Positions 6,769 to 15,267 of a DNA stretch of 64,000 nucleotides are shown piece after piece. A program made the position numbers and the translations under genes. The stretch comes from Actinoallomurus soli. Lineage in GTDB: Bacteria; Actinomycetota; Actinomycetes; Streptosporangiales; Streptosporangiaceae. The notes under the pieces were generated by a model, which saw only the letters and a program-made list of their open reading frames with translations, did no database searches and was not told where the DNA came from. Where the stretch lies: contig NZ_JAMXMV010000001.1 of the NCBI RefSeq assembly GCF_024055715.1, positions 62,001 to 126,000 of the forward strand. Reading direction: 5' to 3'. Numbering within the stretch: position 1 is the stretch's first letter; each line of letters begins with the position of its first letter.

Positions 6769-7677
6769 ATGGATCGTGACCACACCAGCGCATCCCTGGC
6801 GGAGTTCCTGCGCTCGGCCCGCTCCCGCCTCAGCCCGCACGAGGCCGGACTCGACGAGCCGGTCCTCGGCCGACGCCGCGTGTCCGGACTGCGACGCGAG
6901 GAGTTGGCCCAGCTGGCCGGGGTGAGCGTGGACTACTACACACGCCTGGAACAGGGCCGCAGCCGCAGCGCCTCGCCCGAGGTCATCGACGCACTCGCCA
7001 CCGCGCTGCGCCTCACCGACGCCGAGCGCGACCACCTGCTCACCCTCGCGCGTCCGATGCCCGCCCGGCAGAGACGCCGCCCGCGCCCGCAACGCGTCGA
7101 TCCCGCCACCTGGCGACTGCTGGACACCCTGGAGACGGCGTACCGGCCCGCCTTCATCCTCGGCCGTCGCCTCGACGTCCTCGCCCACAACCGGCTCGCC
7201 GGACGTCTGATCACCGACTTCCGGGCCCTGCCCGCGGCCGAGCGCAACCAGGCGCGTTTCGTGTTCCTGGACCCCCACGCCCGCGAGCTGTACAAGGACT
7301 GGGCCACCGTCGCCGCCGACACGGCCGCCATGCTCCGCCTCGACGCGGGCCGCCACCCCGACGACCCCGCCCTGAGCGCCCTCGTCGGCGACCTGTCCAT
7401 CCGCAGCGAGGAATTCCGCCGCTACTGGGCCGACTACAAAGTCCACCGGCGTACGACCGGCACCAAGGACTACCGCCATCCTCTCGTCGGCGACCTCACC
7501 ATCACCTATCAGGCCCTCACACCCGCCAACGACCCCGATCAGATCTTGTTCATCTACGACACCGACTCCGGCAGCCCATCCGAGACATCACTCCGTCTGC
7601 TCGCCCAGTGGAACGAGCGGGCGGCCGACCAGCACATTCCCCGAGACAGGTCCGGACGGGCTGAAACGACAGACTGA
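6769..7677 (+). CDS. XRE-family transcriptional regulator with MmyB-like ligand domain
   Basis: The 302-residue protein has an N-terminal helix-turn-helix, LGRRRVSGLRREELAQLAGV followed by SVDYYTRLEQGR, a signature of the MmyB-like group. From about residue 105 the MmyB-like PAS-type sensor domain follows (FILGRRLDVLAHNRLA, YWADYKVH, HPLVGDLTITYQ). These proteins are thought to bind a small hydrophobic ligand and repress or activate a divergent oxidoreductase gene, here probably the two SDRs. I chose ATG 6769; a TTG nine bases upstream is possible. Neither has a convincing ribosome site, so the mRNA may be leaderless. Confidence 0.9.
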   Translation: MDRDHTSASLAEFLRSARSRLSPHEAGLDEPVLGRRRVSGLRREELAQLAGVSVDYYTRLEQGRSRSASPEVIDALATALRLTDAERDHLLTLARPMPARQRRRPRPQRVDPATWRLLDTLETAYRPAFILGRRLDVLAHNRLAGRLITDFRALPAAERNQARFVFLDPHARELYKDWATVAADTAAMLRLDAGRHPDDPALSALVGDLSIRSEEFRRYWADYKVHRRTTGTKDYRHPLVGDLTITYQALTPANDPDQILFIYDTDSGSPSETSLRLLAQWNERAADQHIPRDRSGRAETTD

Positions 7678-7753
7678 ACTTCGTGGCGTGGTAGTACCCG
7701 GTGGCGACGAACGCGGCCAGGCCGCCGGGCGAGGAGACGTCCACAATGTGGCC
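7676..7753 (-). pseudogene. Internal fragment of a short-chain dehydrogenase
   Basis: On the minus strand this reads GHIVDVSSPGGLAAF followed by VATGYYHATKFSLSF. That is the SDR active-site block: the SS strand and the Y-x-x-x-K pair with the usual spacing. No cofactor-binding half or C-terminal half is attached. It abuts the XRE stop codon and the VOC stub, so it is a deletion remnant. Confidence 0.6.
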
Positions 7754-7769
7754 GCTGCGCCGGGTCCCC

Positions 7770-7833
7770 GATCGTCGAGGCCGGGCCTCGACGGGATGAT
7801 GAGGCGTGCTCGCTCTTCCATGCTCCCCGGCAT
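7770..7833 (-). pseudogene. 5-prime stub of a VOC-family gene
   Basis: Read leftward from 7833 this gives MPGSMEERARLIIPSRPGLD, which aligns with MLGTMDQQAHFLTLSTPDLD at the start of the intact VOC gene (4117-4575). Similarity ends after about 22 codons, where the SDR fragment begins. It is the former divergent partner of the AraC gene at 7857. Confidence 0.55.
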
Positions 7834-7856
7834 GGTGCGGGTATGGGGAGGCGGTC

Positions 7857-8843
7857 TTGAACGGATCGGACACGGCGTCCTTGGGGCGATCGGGCACGGC
7901 ATCTTCGGACGGATCGGGCACGGTGTCGCTCTATCGCGAGTTCGCCCCGGAGGAGCCGCACGCGTTCGTGCGGTGCTGGTGGGAGCAGAGCGTCGGCGAG
8001 CGGGTGGACGGCTACGTGCAGCGGGTGCTGCCGGACGCCTGCGCGGACGTGATCGTCTCCGCGGACGGCAGCGCGATCGTCGTGGGGCCGGCGACGGAGC
8101 ACGTCCTGCCGCGGCTGCGCGGTGGGCAGCGCCTGCGGGGCCTGCGCATCCGCACGGCCGCGATCGGCACGGTGCTCGGCCTGCCGGCGTCCGAACTGCG
8201 CGACCTCCAGGTGCCGCTCGGCGAGGTGTTCCCGGCCGCCGAGGCCGGGCGGATCACGGACGCCGTATGGCATGGTCGGCCCTGGCCGGCCGCCGTGGAC
8301 CGGCCGGCGGACCGGCGGGCCGAGTACGCCGTCGGCCGTCTCCTGCGGACCGGAGCGCGGGTGGCCGACGTCGCGGGGGAGGTCGGCCTCTCCGAGCGCC
8401 ATGTGCGCCGGCTGATCCTGGCCCGGACCGGCCTGGAACCCCGCACGCTACGGCGCGTGGCGCGCCTCCAGCGCTTCCTGACGCTGTCCGACCGGGTTCC
8501 AATGCCGCTGGGCCGGCTTCGTACGCCGGCCGACCCTGTTCGTACGCGGACCGGCCAGGTTCGTGCGCAAGCCGAGTCGGTCCGCGCGCCGGCCGACCGG
8601 CTTCGTACGCGGACCGACCCGGAGTGGTCGCTGGCCGGGCTGGCGGTCGCCGCCGGGTACGCCGATCAGGCGCACCTGAGCCGTGAGGTACGCGCGCTGG
8701 CGGGGCTGACGCCGTCAGCGCTGCTGGCCGAACGCGGTCGCCTCACAGCGCGCTCCCCGCAAGGGCGCGATCACCACCAGTTCAGCAGGTACTGGCCGTT
8801 GGAGATCTGCGGGCAGGAGAACCCGTGCAGCGCGCCCATCTGA
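7857..8843 (+). CDS. AraC-family transcriptional regulator with an inserted heptad repeat
   Basis: The 328-residue protein starts at TTG 7857, six bases after GGGGAGG. The N-terminal DUF6597-like domain (LYREFAPEEPHAFVRCWWEQ, VLPDACADVIV) is followed by a C-terminal AraC DNA-binding domain (GEVGLSERHVRRLILARTGL...RRVARLQRFL, then LAVAAGYADQAHLSREVRAL). Between its two helix-turn-helix units lie five 7-residue repeats (8514-8618), which normal AraC proteins lack, so DNA binding may be changed. The last 25 or so residues (SPQGRDHHQFSRYWPLEI...) are read from antisense DNA of a decayed secreted-peptide gene, so the original stop codon appears lost. Confidence 0.8.
   Translation: MNGSDTASLGRSGTASSDGSGTVSLYREFAPEEPHAFVRCWWEQSVGERVDGYVQRVLPDACADVIVSADGSAIVVGPATEHVLPRLRGGQRLRGLRIRTAAIGTVLGLPASELRDLQVPLGEVFPAAEAGRITDAVWHGRPWPAAVDRPADRRAEYAVGRLLRTGARVADVAGEVGLSERHVRRLILARTGLEPRTLRRVARLQRFLTLSDRVPMPLGRLRTPADPVRTRTGQVRAQAESVRAPADRLRTRTDPEWSLAGLAVAAGYADQAHLSREVRALAGLTPSALLAERGRLTARSPQGRDHHQFSRYWPLEICGQENPCSAPI
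8514..8618 (+). repeat. Five 21-bp tandem repeats encoding heptads inside AraC
   Basis: Five in-frame units of 21 bases encode RLRTPAD, PVRTRTG, QVRAQAE, SVRAPAD and RLRTRTD. The core is T(T/C)CGT(A/G)CGC; a weaker sixth unit (RVPMPLG) precedes them at 8493-8513. They sit between the two helix-turn-helix units of the AraC domain. Copy number could vary by slippage without breaking the frame. Confidence 0.8.
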
Positions 8844-8880
8844 GCGTAGACGTTCCCGGCGTACACGCAGTGCCCGCCGC
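8771..8880 (-). pseudogene. 3-prime remnant of a secreted two-cysteine protein gene
   Basis: On the minus strand this encodes HCVYAGNVYAQMGALHGFSC followed by PQISNGQYLLNWW-stop, clearly related to the C-terminus of the 84-residue secreted protein at 3629-3883 (CVYAGDVYAQQGLLYGFSC...). DNA similarity continues past the stop. Upstream codons carry no signal peptide or start, so only the tail survives. It overlaps the 3-prime end of the AraC gene on the other strand. Confidence 0.7.
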
Positions 8881-9598
8881 CAATGCGGTGAGAGGGCCTG
8901 GCGCAGTGATCACCGTGGTGGCCTGGACCCGCTCCCCGGTTCCGGCCGGGCTCCGTCCTGTGGCAGGCCGGACTCGACGGAGCGCTGATCGACGGCTCGC
9001 ACCTCCGTGCTCAAGGGCGCTCCCGCCCCGTCGAGTCCCGTCGGGTCGGTGACGCCGCGTCGCGGTCGCGCCGCCGGGATCGAAGCGGGGTCCTCGTCCG
9101 CGACACCCGCGCACGCCCGTCCTCCGCAGGTGGGGGAAGCGCCGCCTCGGTGACACGGGCATGACTGCCGGCGTTGACCGGCGGTGCTCCTCTCCCCGCG
9201 GTCGACCACGGCGGCGACCCGCTCGCACCCCGGCCCGACCCTGACATGGACCGTTACAAGGAAGATCTAGCGAATCGTCCGGATCGTGGGGTCTTTTCTT
9301 GCCCATTACCTCTTGGCCGCTTACGGTTACGGCAGTGAGGTGTTACTCCGCGCAGTGCGGATTGCCATAGGACTGACCGCGTTCGACCAGCTGAAAGGTG
9401 TTGTGCCCGGCTCTCGCGGCCGGTGGTTCGCATAGCAGGGTTCTGGAGGACTCCGGAGCCCGTCTGACCGTGCGCGTCCGGCGGCTGCCGGGGGTGCTGG
9501 TCGCGGCCGTCCGGGACCGTACGGCGTGCCCGTAACGCCTCGCGTCGCCGACATCAGGGCCTCCTGGTGGCGCAGCGTCGAGGAGAGGGGTCAGTGCC
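8881..9598. other. 718-bp gene-free stretch before rny, with a possible decayed IS5-type fragment
   Basis: I see no convincing gene here. Around 8982-9020 the plus strand reads ALIDGSHLRAQGR, similar to the (V/I)DGSH(V/L)RA block around the catalytic Asp of IS5-family transposases, but flanking codons are degenerate and no terminal repeats are visible, so this is only suggestive. The right part (from about 9250) is less GC-rich and holds a promoter-like sequence for rny. Confidence 0.3.
9299..9327 (+). promoter_or_regulatory. Candidate promoter for rny
   Basis: TTGCCC and TACGGT are separated by 17 bases, an acceptable housekeeping-sigma promoter for an actinomycete (TTGAC-like, TAnnnT). It lies 272 bases upstream of the rny start, implying a long leader. 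Weak evidence from sequence alone. Confidence 0.35.
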
Positions 9599-11182
9599 GT
9601 GATCTACGTCGTGACAGGTGCGGCACTGGTGGTCATCCTGGCGCTGGTCGTCTTGGTCCTGGTCGTGCTCCGCCGCCTCGACACCACCGCGCGCAGGGTC
9701 GCGACCGACGAGGAGCAGGCGGAGGCACAGCGGGGCGCCGACGAGATCGTCGCCAAGGCCCGGGCCGATGCCCAGGAGATCCTCGGCGAGGCCGAGGTGA
9801 GGGCCCGTGAGGCGTCCGCGGCGGCGCGGTCCGAGGTCGAGGACGAGATCAGGTCGCTGAAAGAGGACCTGCGGGCGCTGCGCGAGGACCTCGAACGCCG
9901 CGAGGCCCGGCTCGCCGAGCGCGAGCACCGGCTGGACGACGAGGTGCGCCGCCTGGAGGAGCGGGCCCGCGAGCTGGCCGACGCCAAGCAGGCGCTGAAG
10001 GAGCGGCGGGCCGCCCTGGACCGGCTCGACGACGAGCGCAAGAGCGTCTTGGAGCAGGCCGCCGGTCTCACCGCCGACCAGGCCAAGAGCGAGCTCGTCT
10101 CTCTGATCGAGAACCAGGCCAAGCGCGAGGCCGCGCTGATCACACGGGAGATCGAGAACGAGGCACGCGACGAGGGCGAGAAGCGCGCCCGCAAGATCGT
10201 GACCCTGGCGATCCAGCGGGTCGCGAGCGAGCAGACCGCCGAGTCGGTCGTGTCGGTGCTGCACCTGCCCAGCGACGAGATGAAGGGCCGGATCATCGGC
10301 CGCGAGGGCCGGAACATCCGTTCCTTCGAGACGACGACCGGCGTGAACCTCATCATCGACGACACGCCGGAGGCCGTGCTGCTCAGCTGCTTCGACCCCG
10401 TACGCCGGGAGGTCGGCCGGCTGACGTTGGAGAAGCTGGTCCTCGACGGCCGCATCCACCCGCAGCGGATCGAGGAGATCTACGAGCACAGCAAGACCGA
10501 GGTCGAGCAGCGCTGCGTGCGCGCCGGTGAGGACGCCCTGATGGAGCTGGGACTCACCGACATGCACCCCGAGCTGATCACGTTGCTGGGCCGGCTGCGG
10601 TACCGGACGTCGTACGGGCAGAACGTGCTGGCGCACCTGATCGAGTCGGCGCATCTGGCCGGGGTCATGGCGGCCGAGCTGAAGCTGCCGGTTCCGCTGC
10701 TGAAGCGGTGCACGCTGCTGCACGACATCGGCAAGGCGCTGACGCACGAGGTCGAGGGCAGCCACGCGCTGATCGGCGCGGAGATCGCCCGGCGGTACGG
10801 CGAGGACGAGGACGTCGTGCACGCCATCGAGGCGCACCACAACGAGGTGGAGGTGCGCACCGTGGAGGCGGTGCTCACCCAGGCGGCGGACGCGATCAGC
10901 GGGGGTCGCCCGGGCGCGCGGCGCGAGTCGCTGGAGGCGTACGTCAAGCGGCTCGAACGGCTCGAGGAGATCGCGGCCACCCGCGAGGGCGTCGAGAAGG
11001 TCTTCGCCATGCAGGCCGGCCGGGAGATCCGGGTGATGGTGCGGCCCGACTCGGTCGATGACCTGCAGGCGCAGGTCATCGCGCACGACATCGCCAAGCA
11101 GGTCGAGGAGGAGCTGACCTACCCGGGGCAGATCCGGATCACCGTGGTCCGCGAGTCGCGGGCCACGGAGTTCGCCCGCTGA
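9599..11182 (+). CDS. rny: Ribonuclease Y
   Basis: RNase Y is a membrane-anchored endoribonuclease that starts mRNA decay. The 527-residue protein has an N-terminal membrane helix (residues 1-24), a long charged coiled coil (about 30-205), a KH RNA-binding domain with GRIIGREGRN (230-239), and an HD hydrolase domain with LLHDIGKA (His375-Asp376) and later EAHHNEVE. Length is typical. The GTG start at 9599 follows GAGAGGGG by eight bases. It sits downstream of the recA-recX region, as in related actinomycetes, and converges with an S9 peptidase gene. Confidence 0.95.
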   Translation: MIYVVTGAALVVILALVVLVLVVLRRLDTTARRVATDEEQAEAQRGADEIVAKARADAQEILGEAEVRAREASAAARSEVEDEIRSLKEDLRALREDLERREARLAEREHRLDDEVRRLEERARELADAKQALKERRAALDRLDDERKSVLEQAAGLTADQAKSELVSLIENQAKREAALITREIENEARDEGEKRARKIVTLAIQRVASEQTAESVVSVLHLPSDEMKGRIIGREGRNIRSFETTTGVNLIIDDTPEAVLLSCFDPVRREVGRLTLEKLVLDGRIHPQRIEEIYEHSKTEVEQRCVRAGEDALMELGLTDMHPELITLLGRLRYRTSYGQNVLAHLIESAHLAGVMAAELKLPVPLLKRCTLLHDIGKALTHEVEGSHALIGAEIARRYGEDEDVVHAIEAHHNEVEVRTVEAVLTQAADAISGGRPGARRESLEAYVKRLERLEEIAATREGVEKVFAMQAGREIRVMVRPDSVDDLQAQVIAHDIAKQVEEELTYPGQIRITVVRESRATEFAR

Positions 11183-11231
11183 GCGACCGCCCCTCCGCCA
11201 GCCAGCCGCCGACCTCGCGGACGAAGGTCCG

Positions 11232-13238
11232 TCACGACGCCGTCTCCGCCTGCTCCGGAGCGGCGGCCGGCTCCTCGGGCGAGCCGGCCGGCGGCCGGCC
11301 GACGGTGAGCTCGATCGGCGCGACGTCCTTCGGCTCGAACCCGAGCGTCTGCCCGTAGAAGGCGAGCTCGGCCTCCAGGCAGGCGATGACGGTGTCCGCC
11401 CGCCGGAACCCGTGCGACTCTCCCTCGAAGGTCAGGTACGCGTACGGCGTCCGCTTGCTCGCCATCGCCTCGGCGAACCGCTCGGACTGCGGCGGGGAGA
11501 CGACCGGGTCGTCCAGTCCCTGCAGGAGCAGCACCGGGCAGGCGACCTCCGACGCGCGCGCGATGGGGGAGCGCTCCTCGTACGTGCGCTCGAAACCGGG
11601 GATCGGCCCGATCAGCCCGTACAGGTACGTCGATTCGAAATCGTGGGTCTCCTTGAGCCAGTTCTGCGGGTCGGAGATGCCGAAGTAGGAGGTGCCCGCC
11701 TTGAACAGGTCCGTGTGGGTGACCGCGCACAGCGTCGTCCAGCCGCCGGCGCTGCCGCCGCGGATGGCCAGCCGTGCCGGGTCGGCGGCGCCGCCGCGGA
11801 CCAGCGCCTCGGCGGCGGCCACGCTGTCCTCGACGTCCACGATCCCCCATTGGCGGCGCAGCCGTTCGCGATAGACGCGGCCGTACCCGGTGGAGCCGCC
11901 GTAGTTCACGTCGACCACGCCGATGCCCCGGCTGGTGAAGTAGGCGATCTCCAGGTCCAGCACGCTCGTGCTGTGCCCGGTCGGGCCGCCGTGCACGAAC
12001 ACGACGTACGGCGGCAGCTCGTCCTCGGGTGCCTGGAACGCCGGGTTGGACGGCGGGTACACGTAGGCGTGCACGGGGCGTCCGAACGGCCCCTCGAGCT
12101 CCTGGGCGCGCGGCAGCGGCAGGTAGGCCGCCTCGGGCGGGGAGTCCAGTTCGCTGCGGAGCACCTTGGCCTCGCCGCTGTCGGCGTCGATCACGACCAC
12201 CGACCAGGGGATGTCGGGCGCGCCGGCGACGCCCACGATGCTCGTCCCGTCGGCGGACAGCTGGGGCTTCCAGTCGGTGTAGGGCAGGTCGAAGTCGACG
12301 AGGTCGGCCGTCTCGGGGTCGTACAGACCGAGCCGCTGGTCGCCCTGGCCGTGCAGCACGGCGATGCGACCGTCGTCCAGGACGGCGTACGGGCGGCCGC
12401 CCAGCTGCCACAGCGGCCCGGCGAACTCCTCCTCGGCCGGGTACAGCGCCTGGGGCGACTCACCGTGCAGGCCGACCTCGTACAGGTTCCACCAGCCCGG
12501 CCAGTCGGACACGACGTACAGCCGGGACTCGCTCAGCCACGTGGGTGCGAGCGCCGACTCGCTCAGACCGCCCTTGACCGGCCGCGGAGCGTCCAGCGCG
12601 CCGGTCTCGTCGAACGCGGCGACCCGCACCTCGGTGCCGTCCCACGGCATCCGCGGGTGGCTCCACTGCATCCAGGCGAGGTGGCCGCCCCCCGGGGACG
12701 GGGTGGGGAAGGCGTAGAAGTCGGCGCCGCTGACGAGCTCGCGGATCGCCGCGGCGTTCTCGGCGGCGCTGCCGTCGACGGGGACCGCGACGATCGCCCG
12801 GCGTACGCCCGCGGTGGTGTGGCCCTCGCAGACGCACCAGACGTGCCGGCCGTCGGGGGACAGCGCGAAGTCGGCGTAGCGCAGGCCGGCGGGCTGCGCC
12901 GGTTCGGGGGTCAGCGGCCGGGGCAGCTCTCCGGGGGTGAGGCGGTAGAGCCGCTGGTCCTCGTAGTTGGCGAAGACCACGTCGCCGTCGGGGAGGGGGA
13001 GGTAGGACCGCCCGCCGTACTCGTGCACGCGGGTACGGGCGTCCCACGGCGCGGGCAGCAGGTCCACTCCGGACCGCACGATCGTGGTCCGGCCGCCCTT
13101 CTCGGGGCGGGTCTCCTGCCACCACACTCGATCACCGTGGACGGTGGGGTAACTGAGTCGCAGGCGCGCGCGGGCCACGTCGGCGGCGGAGATCGGAGAG
13201 GACCAGGATCCATAGGGGGCGGTAGCGCGAGCGGTCAT
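11232..13238 (-). CDS. S9 family (prolyl oligopeptidase-type) peptidase
   Basis: The 668-residue cytoplasmic protein has an N-terminal beta-propeller region (for example VHEYGGRSYLPLPDGDVVFANY, SPDGRHVWCVCEGH) and a C-terminal alpha/beta-hydrolase domain. Catalytic elements are RGGSAGGWTT (nucleophilic Ser), LLQGLDDPVVSPPQSERF (Asp) and FEGESHGFRR (His). Such enzymes cut short peptides after proline or act as acylaminoacyl peptidases. The start at ATG 13238 gives MTARATAPYGSW, the usual N-terminus. Upstream codons of the open frame look non-coding. No strong ribosome site is visible. It converges with rny. Confidence 0.9.
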   Translation of the reverse strand: MTARATAPYGSWSSPISAADVARARLRLSYPTVHGDRVWWQETRPEKGGRTTIVRSGVDLLPAPWDARTRVHEYGGRSYLPLPDGDVVFANYEDQRLYRLTPGELPRPLTPEPAQPAGLRYADFALSPDGRHVWCVCEGHTTAGVRRAIVAVPVDGSAAENAAAIRELVSGADFYAFPTPSPGGGHLAWMQWSHPRMPWDGTEVRVAAFDETGALDAPRPVKGGLSESALAPTWLSESRLYVVSDWPGWWNLYEVGLHGESPQALYPAEEEFAGPLWQLGGRPYAVLDDGRIAVLHGQGDQRLGLYDPETADLVDFDLPYTDWKPQLSADGTSIVGVAGAPDIPWSVVVIDADSGEAKVLRSELDSPPEAAYLPLPRAQELEGPFGRPVHAYVYPPSNPAFQAPEDELPPYVVFVHGGPTGHSTSVLDLEIAYFTSRGIGVVDVNYGGSTGYGRVYRERLRRQWGIVDVEDSVAAAEALVRGGAADPARLAIRGGSAGGWTTLCAVTHTDLFKAGTSYFGISDPQNWLKETHDFESTYLYGLIGPIPGFERTYEERSPIARASEVACPVLLLQGLDDPVVSPPQSERFAEAMASKRTPYAYLTFEGESHGFRRADTVIACLEAELAFYGQTLGFEPKDVAPIELTVGRPPAGSPEEPAAAPEQAETAS

Positions 13239-13503
13239 ATCGGAATCGTCTCGCAAACAGGACGCCGATGGGACCTCGACCCGAGACTTGACCCCGCCGG
13301 ACAGCGCCCCGGGCGGCCCGCCGTGCGCGGGGTCACCGTCCTTGTAGCGCACAGCGCAAAAGTGGTGCGCGGGCGCAACCAGCGTTGTTATCGGGCAAAC
13401 ACCATCCTCTTCCGCGGACGTTAGGGTCTGCATTCGCGCCTGAACGCGTCCCAATTCGCGATTGGACTGATCCACTCCAGGCCTTGCGACCGAAGTGAGC
13501 AGT

Positions 13504-13533
13504 GGCGGGCTGACGAGAAATCATCAGCCCGCC
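13504..13533 (-). terminator. Terminator of the gluABCD operon
   Basis: GGCGGGCTGA and its exact complement TCAGCCCGCC flank a 10-base loop. The hairpin lies 20 bases beyond the gluD stop codon. The rest of the 314-base space to the peptidase gene (13239-13552) holds no gene I can support. Confidence 0.75.
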
Positions 13534-13552
13534 GCCGCGTGACTCGGCAGGA

Positions 13553-14509
13553 TCAAGGAGCCGGCATGATCCCACCGGACATGCCCGCTCCGGGGGTAGT
13601 GGCGAGTACCTTGGCGGACGTCTTACGGCTGCGCCGGCTGCGCTTCTCCAGCCAGGTGGCCAGGTAGCTGAGCGCGAGGTTCATCGCGATGTAGATCAGC
13701 GCGATGACGATCGCGGCCGGGATGAGGTTGCCGTACTGGGTGGGGATCTGCCGGTACCCCGTGTTCAGCAGGTCCTCGTAGGAGATGATCCAGCCCAGCG
13801 CCGAGTCCTTCAGCAGGACGACCAGCTGACTGACGATCGCGGGCATCATCGCGGTGGTCGCCTGCGGGATGAGGATCAGCCGCATGACGCCGCTCTTGCG
13901 CAGGCCGATCGCGTAGGCCGCCTCCGACTGCCCGCGGGGCACCGCGTTGATGCCCGCGCGGAAGATCTCCGCCAGCACCGAGCCGTTGTAGAGCATCAGC
14001 GAGATGACCAGCGCGGTGAACGCGGTCACCTGGGGGAACTCGCGGTTCAGCGCGTTCGCGATCGTCGGCGGGCCGCTGAAGACGAAGAAGATGAGGATCA
14101 GCAGCGGGATCGCGCGGAAGAACTCCACGACCGCTCCGGCCGGGATCCTGACCCACCGGTGGTCGGACATGCGGCCGAGCCCGAACACCACTCCGAAGAG
14201 CAGCGCCAGGACGGCTCCGGCGAGCGCGGCCTTCAGCGTGCCGCCGATGCCGGGGAAGATGTAGTCCGACCAGGTCGATCCCTTGATGAAGGGCTTCCAG
14301 AGCCTGCCCTGGAGCTGGCCCTCCTTGTCGAGCCTGGCGATGACGACGTAGATGATCGCGAGGATGACGATCGCCGAGATCAGCGTCAGGATGTTGTGCC
14401 GCATCCGAGCCTTGGGGCCCGGCGCGTCGAACAGGACGGACGACTGCCGCTTCCGGGCGCGCGTGGGCGCAGGCTCGGTCTCCGTCACGGTGCTCACCGC
14501 CTCGCTCAC
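13553..14509 (-). CDS. gluD: Glutamate ABC transporter permease GluD
   Basis: One of two inner-membrane permeases of the glutamate uptake system. The 318-residue protein begins at GTG 14509, sharing GTGA with the gluC stop. After a 40-residue cytoplasmic tail (TETEPAPTRARKRQ) it has a first helix (ILTLISAIVILAIIYVVIA), then the five-helix His/Glu/Arg-type permease domain. The EAA-type loop GQSEAAYAIGLRKSGVMRLILIP contacts the GluA ATPase. The gene is last in the operon and is followed by a hairpin. Confidence 0.92.
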   Translation of the reverse strand: MSEAVSTVTETEPAPTRARKRQSSVLFDAPGPKARMRHNILTLISAIVILAIIYVVIARLDKEGQLQGRLWKPFIKGSTWSDYIFPGIGGTLKAALAGAVLALLFGVVFGLGRMSDHRWVRIPAGAVVEFFRAIPLLILIFFVFSGPPTIANALNREFPQVTAFTALVISLMLYNGSVLAEIFRAGINAVPRGQSEAAYAIGLRKSGVMRLILIPQATTAMMPAIVSQLVVLLKDSALGWIISYEDLLNTGYRQIPTQYGNLIPAAIVIALIYIAMNLALSYLATWLEKRSRRSRKTSAKVLATTPGAGMSGGIMPAP

Positions 14510-15195
14510 CGGACCACCGCCATCCGCTTGGCCAGCCAGTTGAAGAAGAATCCGGTCGGCAGGGTGAGGCACATGAAGCCGACCGCGAAGCCGATGAAGA
14601 TCGGCAGGGTCGCGCCGTACTGCTCGAACATGTCCTTCATCAGCGACGCCGCCTCGTAGTAGCTGGCGACCAGGACGACCGTGGTGTTCTTGATCATCGC
14701 GATCATGACGCTGCCGAGCGGCGCGATGACCGAGCGGAACGCCTGCGGCATGATCACCATGCGCAGCGATTGGGTGAAGGTGAGCCCGATCGCCCGCGCC
14801 GCCTCCGCCTGGCCCATCGGCACCGTGTTGATGCCGGCCCGCAGGGACTCGGCCACGAAGGCCGCCGTGTAGACCGACATGCCGAAGACGGCCAGCCAGA
14901 AGAAGTTGATGCTCGGCGTGCCCGAGATCCTGAACTTCAGCGTGTCGCTGAGCCCCAGGCTGCAGAACAGGAGCACCAGCGTGAGCGGGGTGTTCCGCAG
15001 CGTGTTGACGTAGAACGCGCCGGCGACCCGCAGCACCCGGATGGGCGAGACCCGCATCGCGGTGATCAGCGTGCCGATCACCAGGGACAGGATCCCCACC
15101 GTCACGGAAATCCGGATGGTCGCCCAGAACGCCGAGAGCAGCTTGTCACTGTTGTCCGCCAACGGACTGAAGTCGAGGAGTACGTTCCAGTTCAT
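14506..15195 (-). CDS. gluC: Glutamate ABC transporter permease GluC
   Basis: The 229-residue inner-membrane permease starts with ATG 15195 after TAGGAGCGG. The domain shows FWATIRISVTVGILSLVIGT, RNTPLTLVLLFCSLGL and the EAA loop GQAEAARAIGLTFTQSLRMVIMP that docks on the ATPase. It overlaps gluD by four bases and lies 72 bases after gluB. Together with GluD it forms the translocation pore. Confidence 0.92.
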   Translation of the reverse strand: MNWNVLLDFSPLADNSDKLLSAFWATIRISVTVGILSLVIGTLITAMRVSPIRVLRVAGAFYVNTLRNTPLTLVLLFCSLGLSDTLKFRISGTPSINFFWLAVFGMSVYTAAFVAESLRAGINTVPMGQAEAARAIGLTFTQSLRMVIMPQAFRSVIAPLGSVMIAMIKNTTVVLVASYYEAASLMKDMFEQYGATLPIFIGFAVGFMCLTLPTGFFFNWLAKRMAVVR

Positions 15196-15267
15196 TCCGC
15201 TCCTACGCTCTTACGAGCGGCGCCGGCGAGCCTGCGGCCCACCGGCGCCGATCCCGTACCTGCGGGC

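Noticed and set aside
13239-13475. N-terminal extension of the S9 peptidase
   Set aside because: Codon use and residues are atypical (clusters of Cys/His with no domain), and the conserved N-terminus begins at the ATG at 13238.
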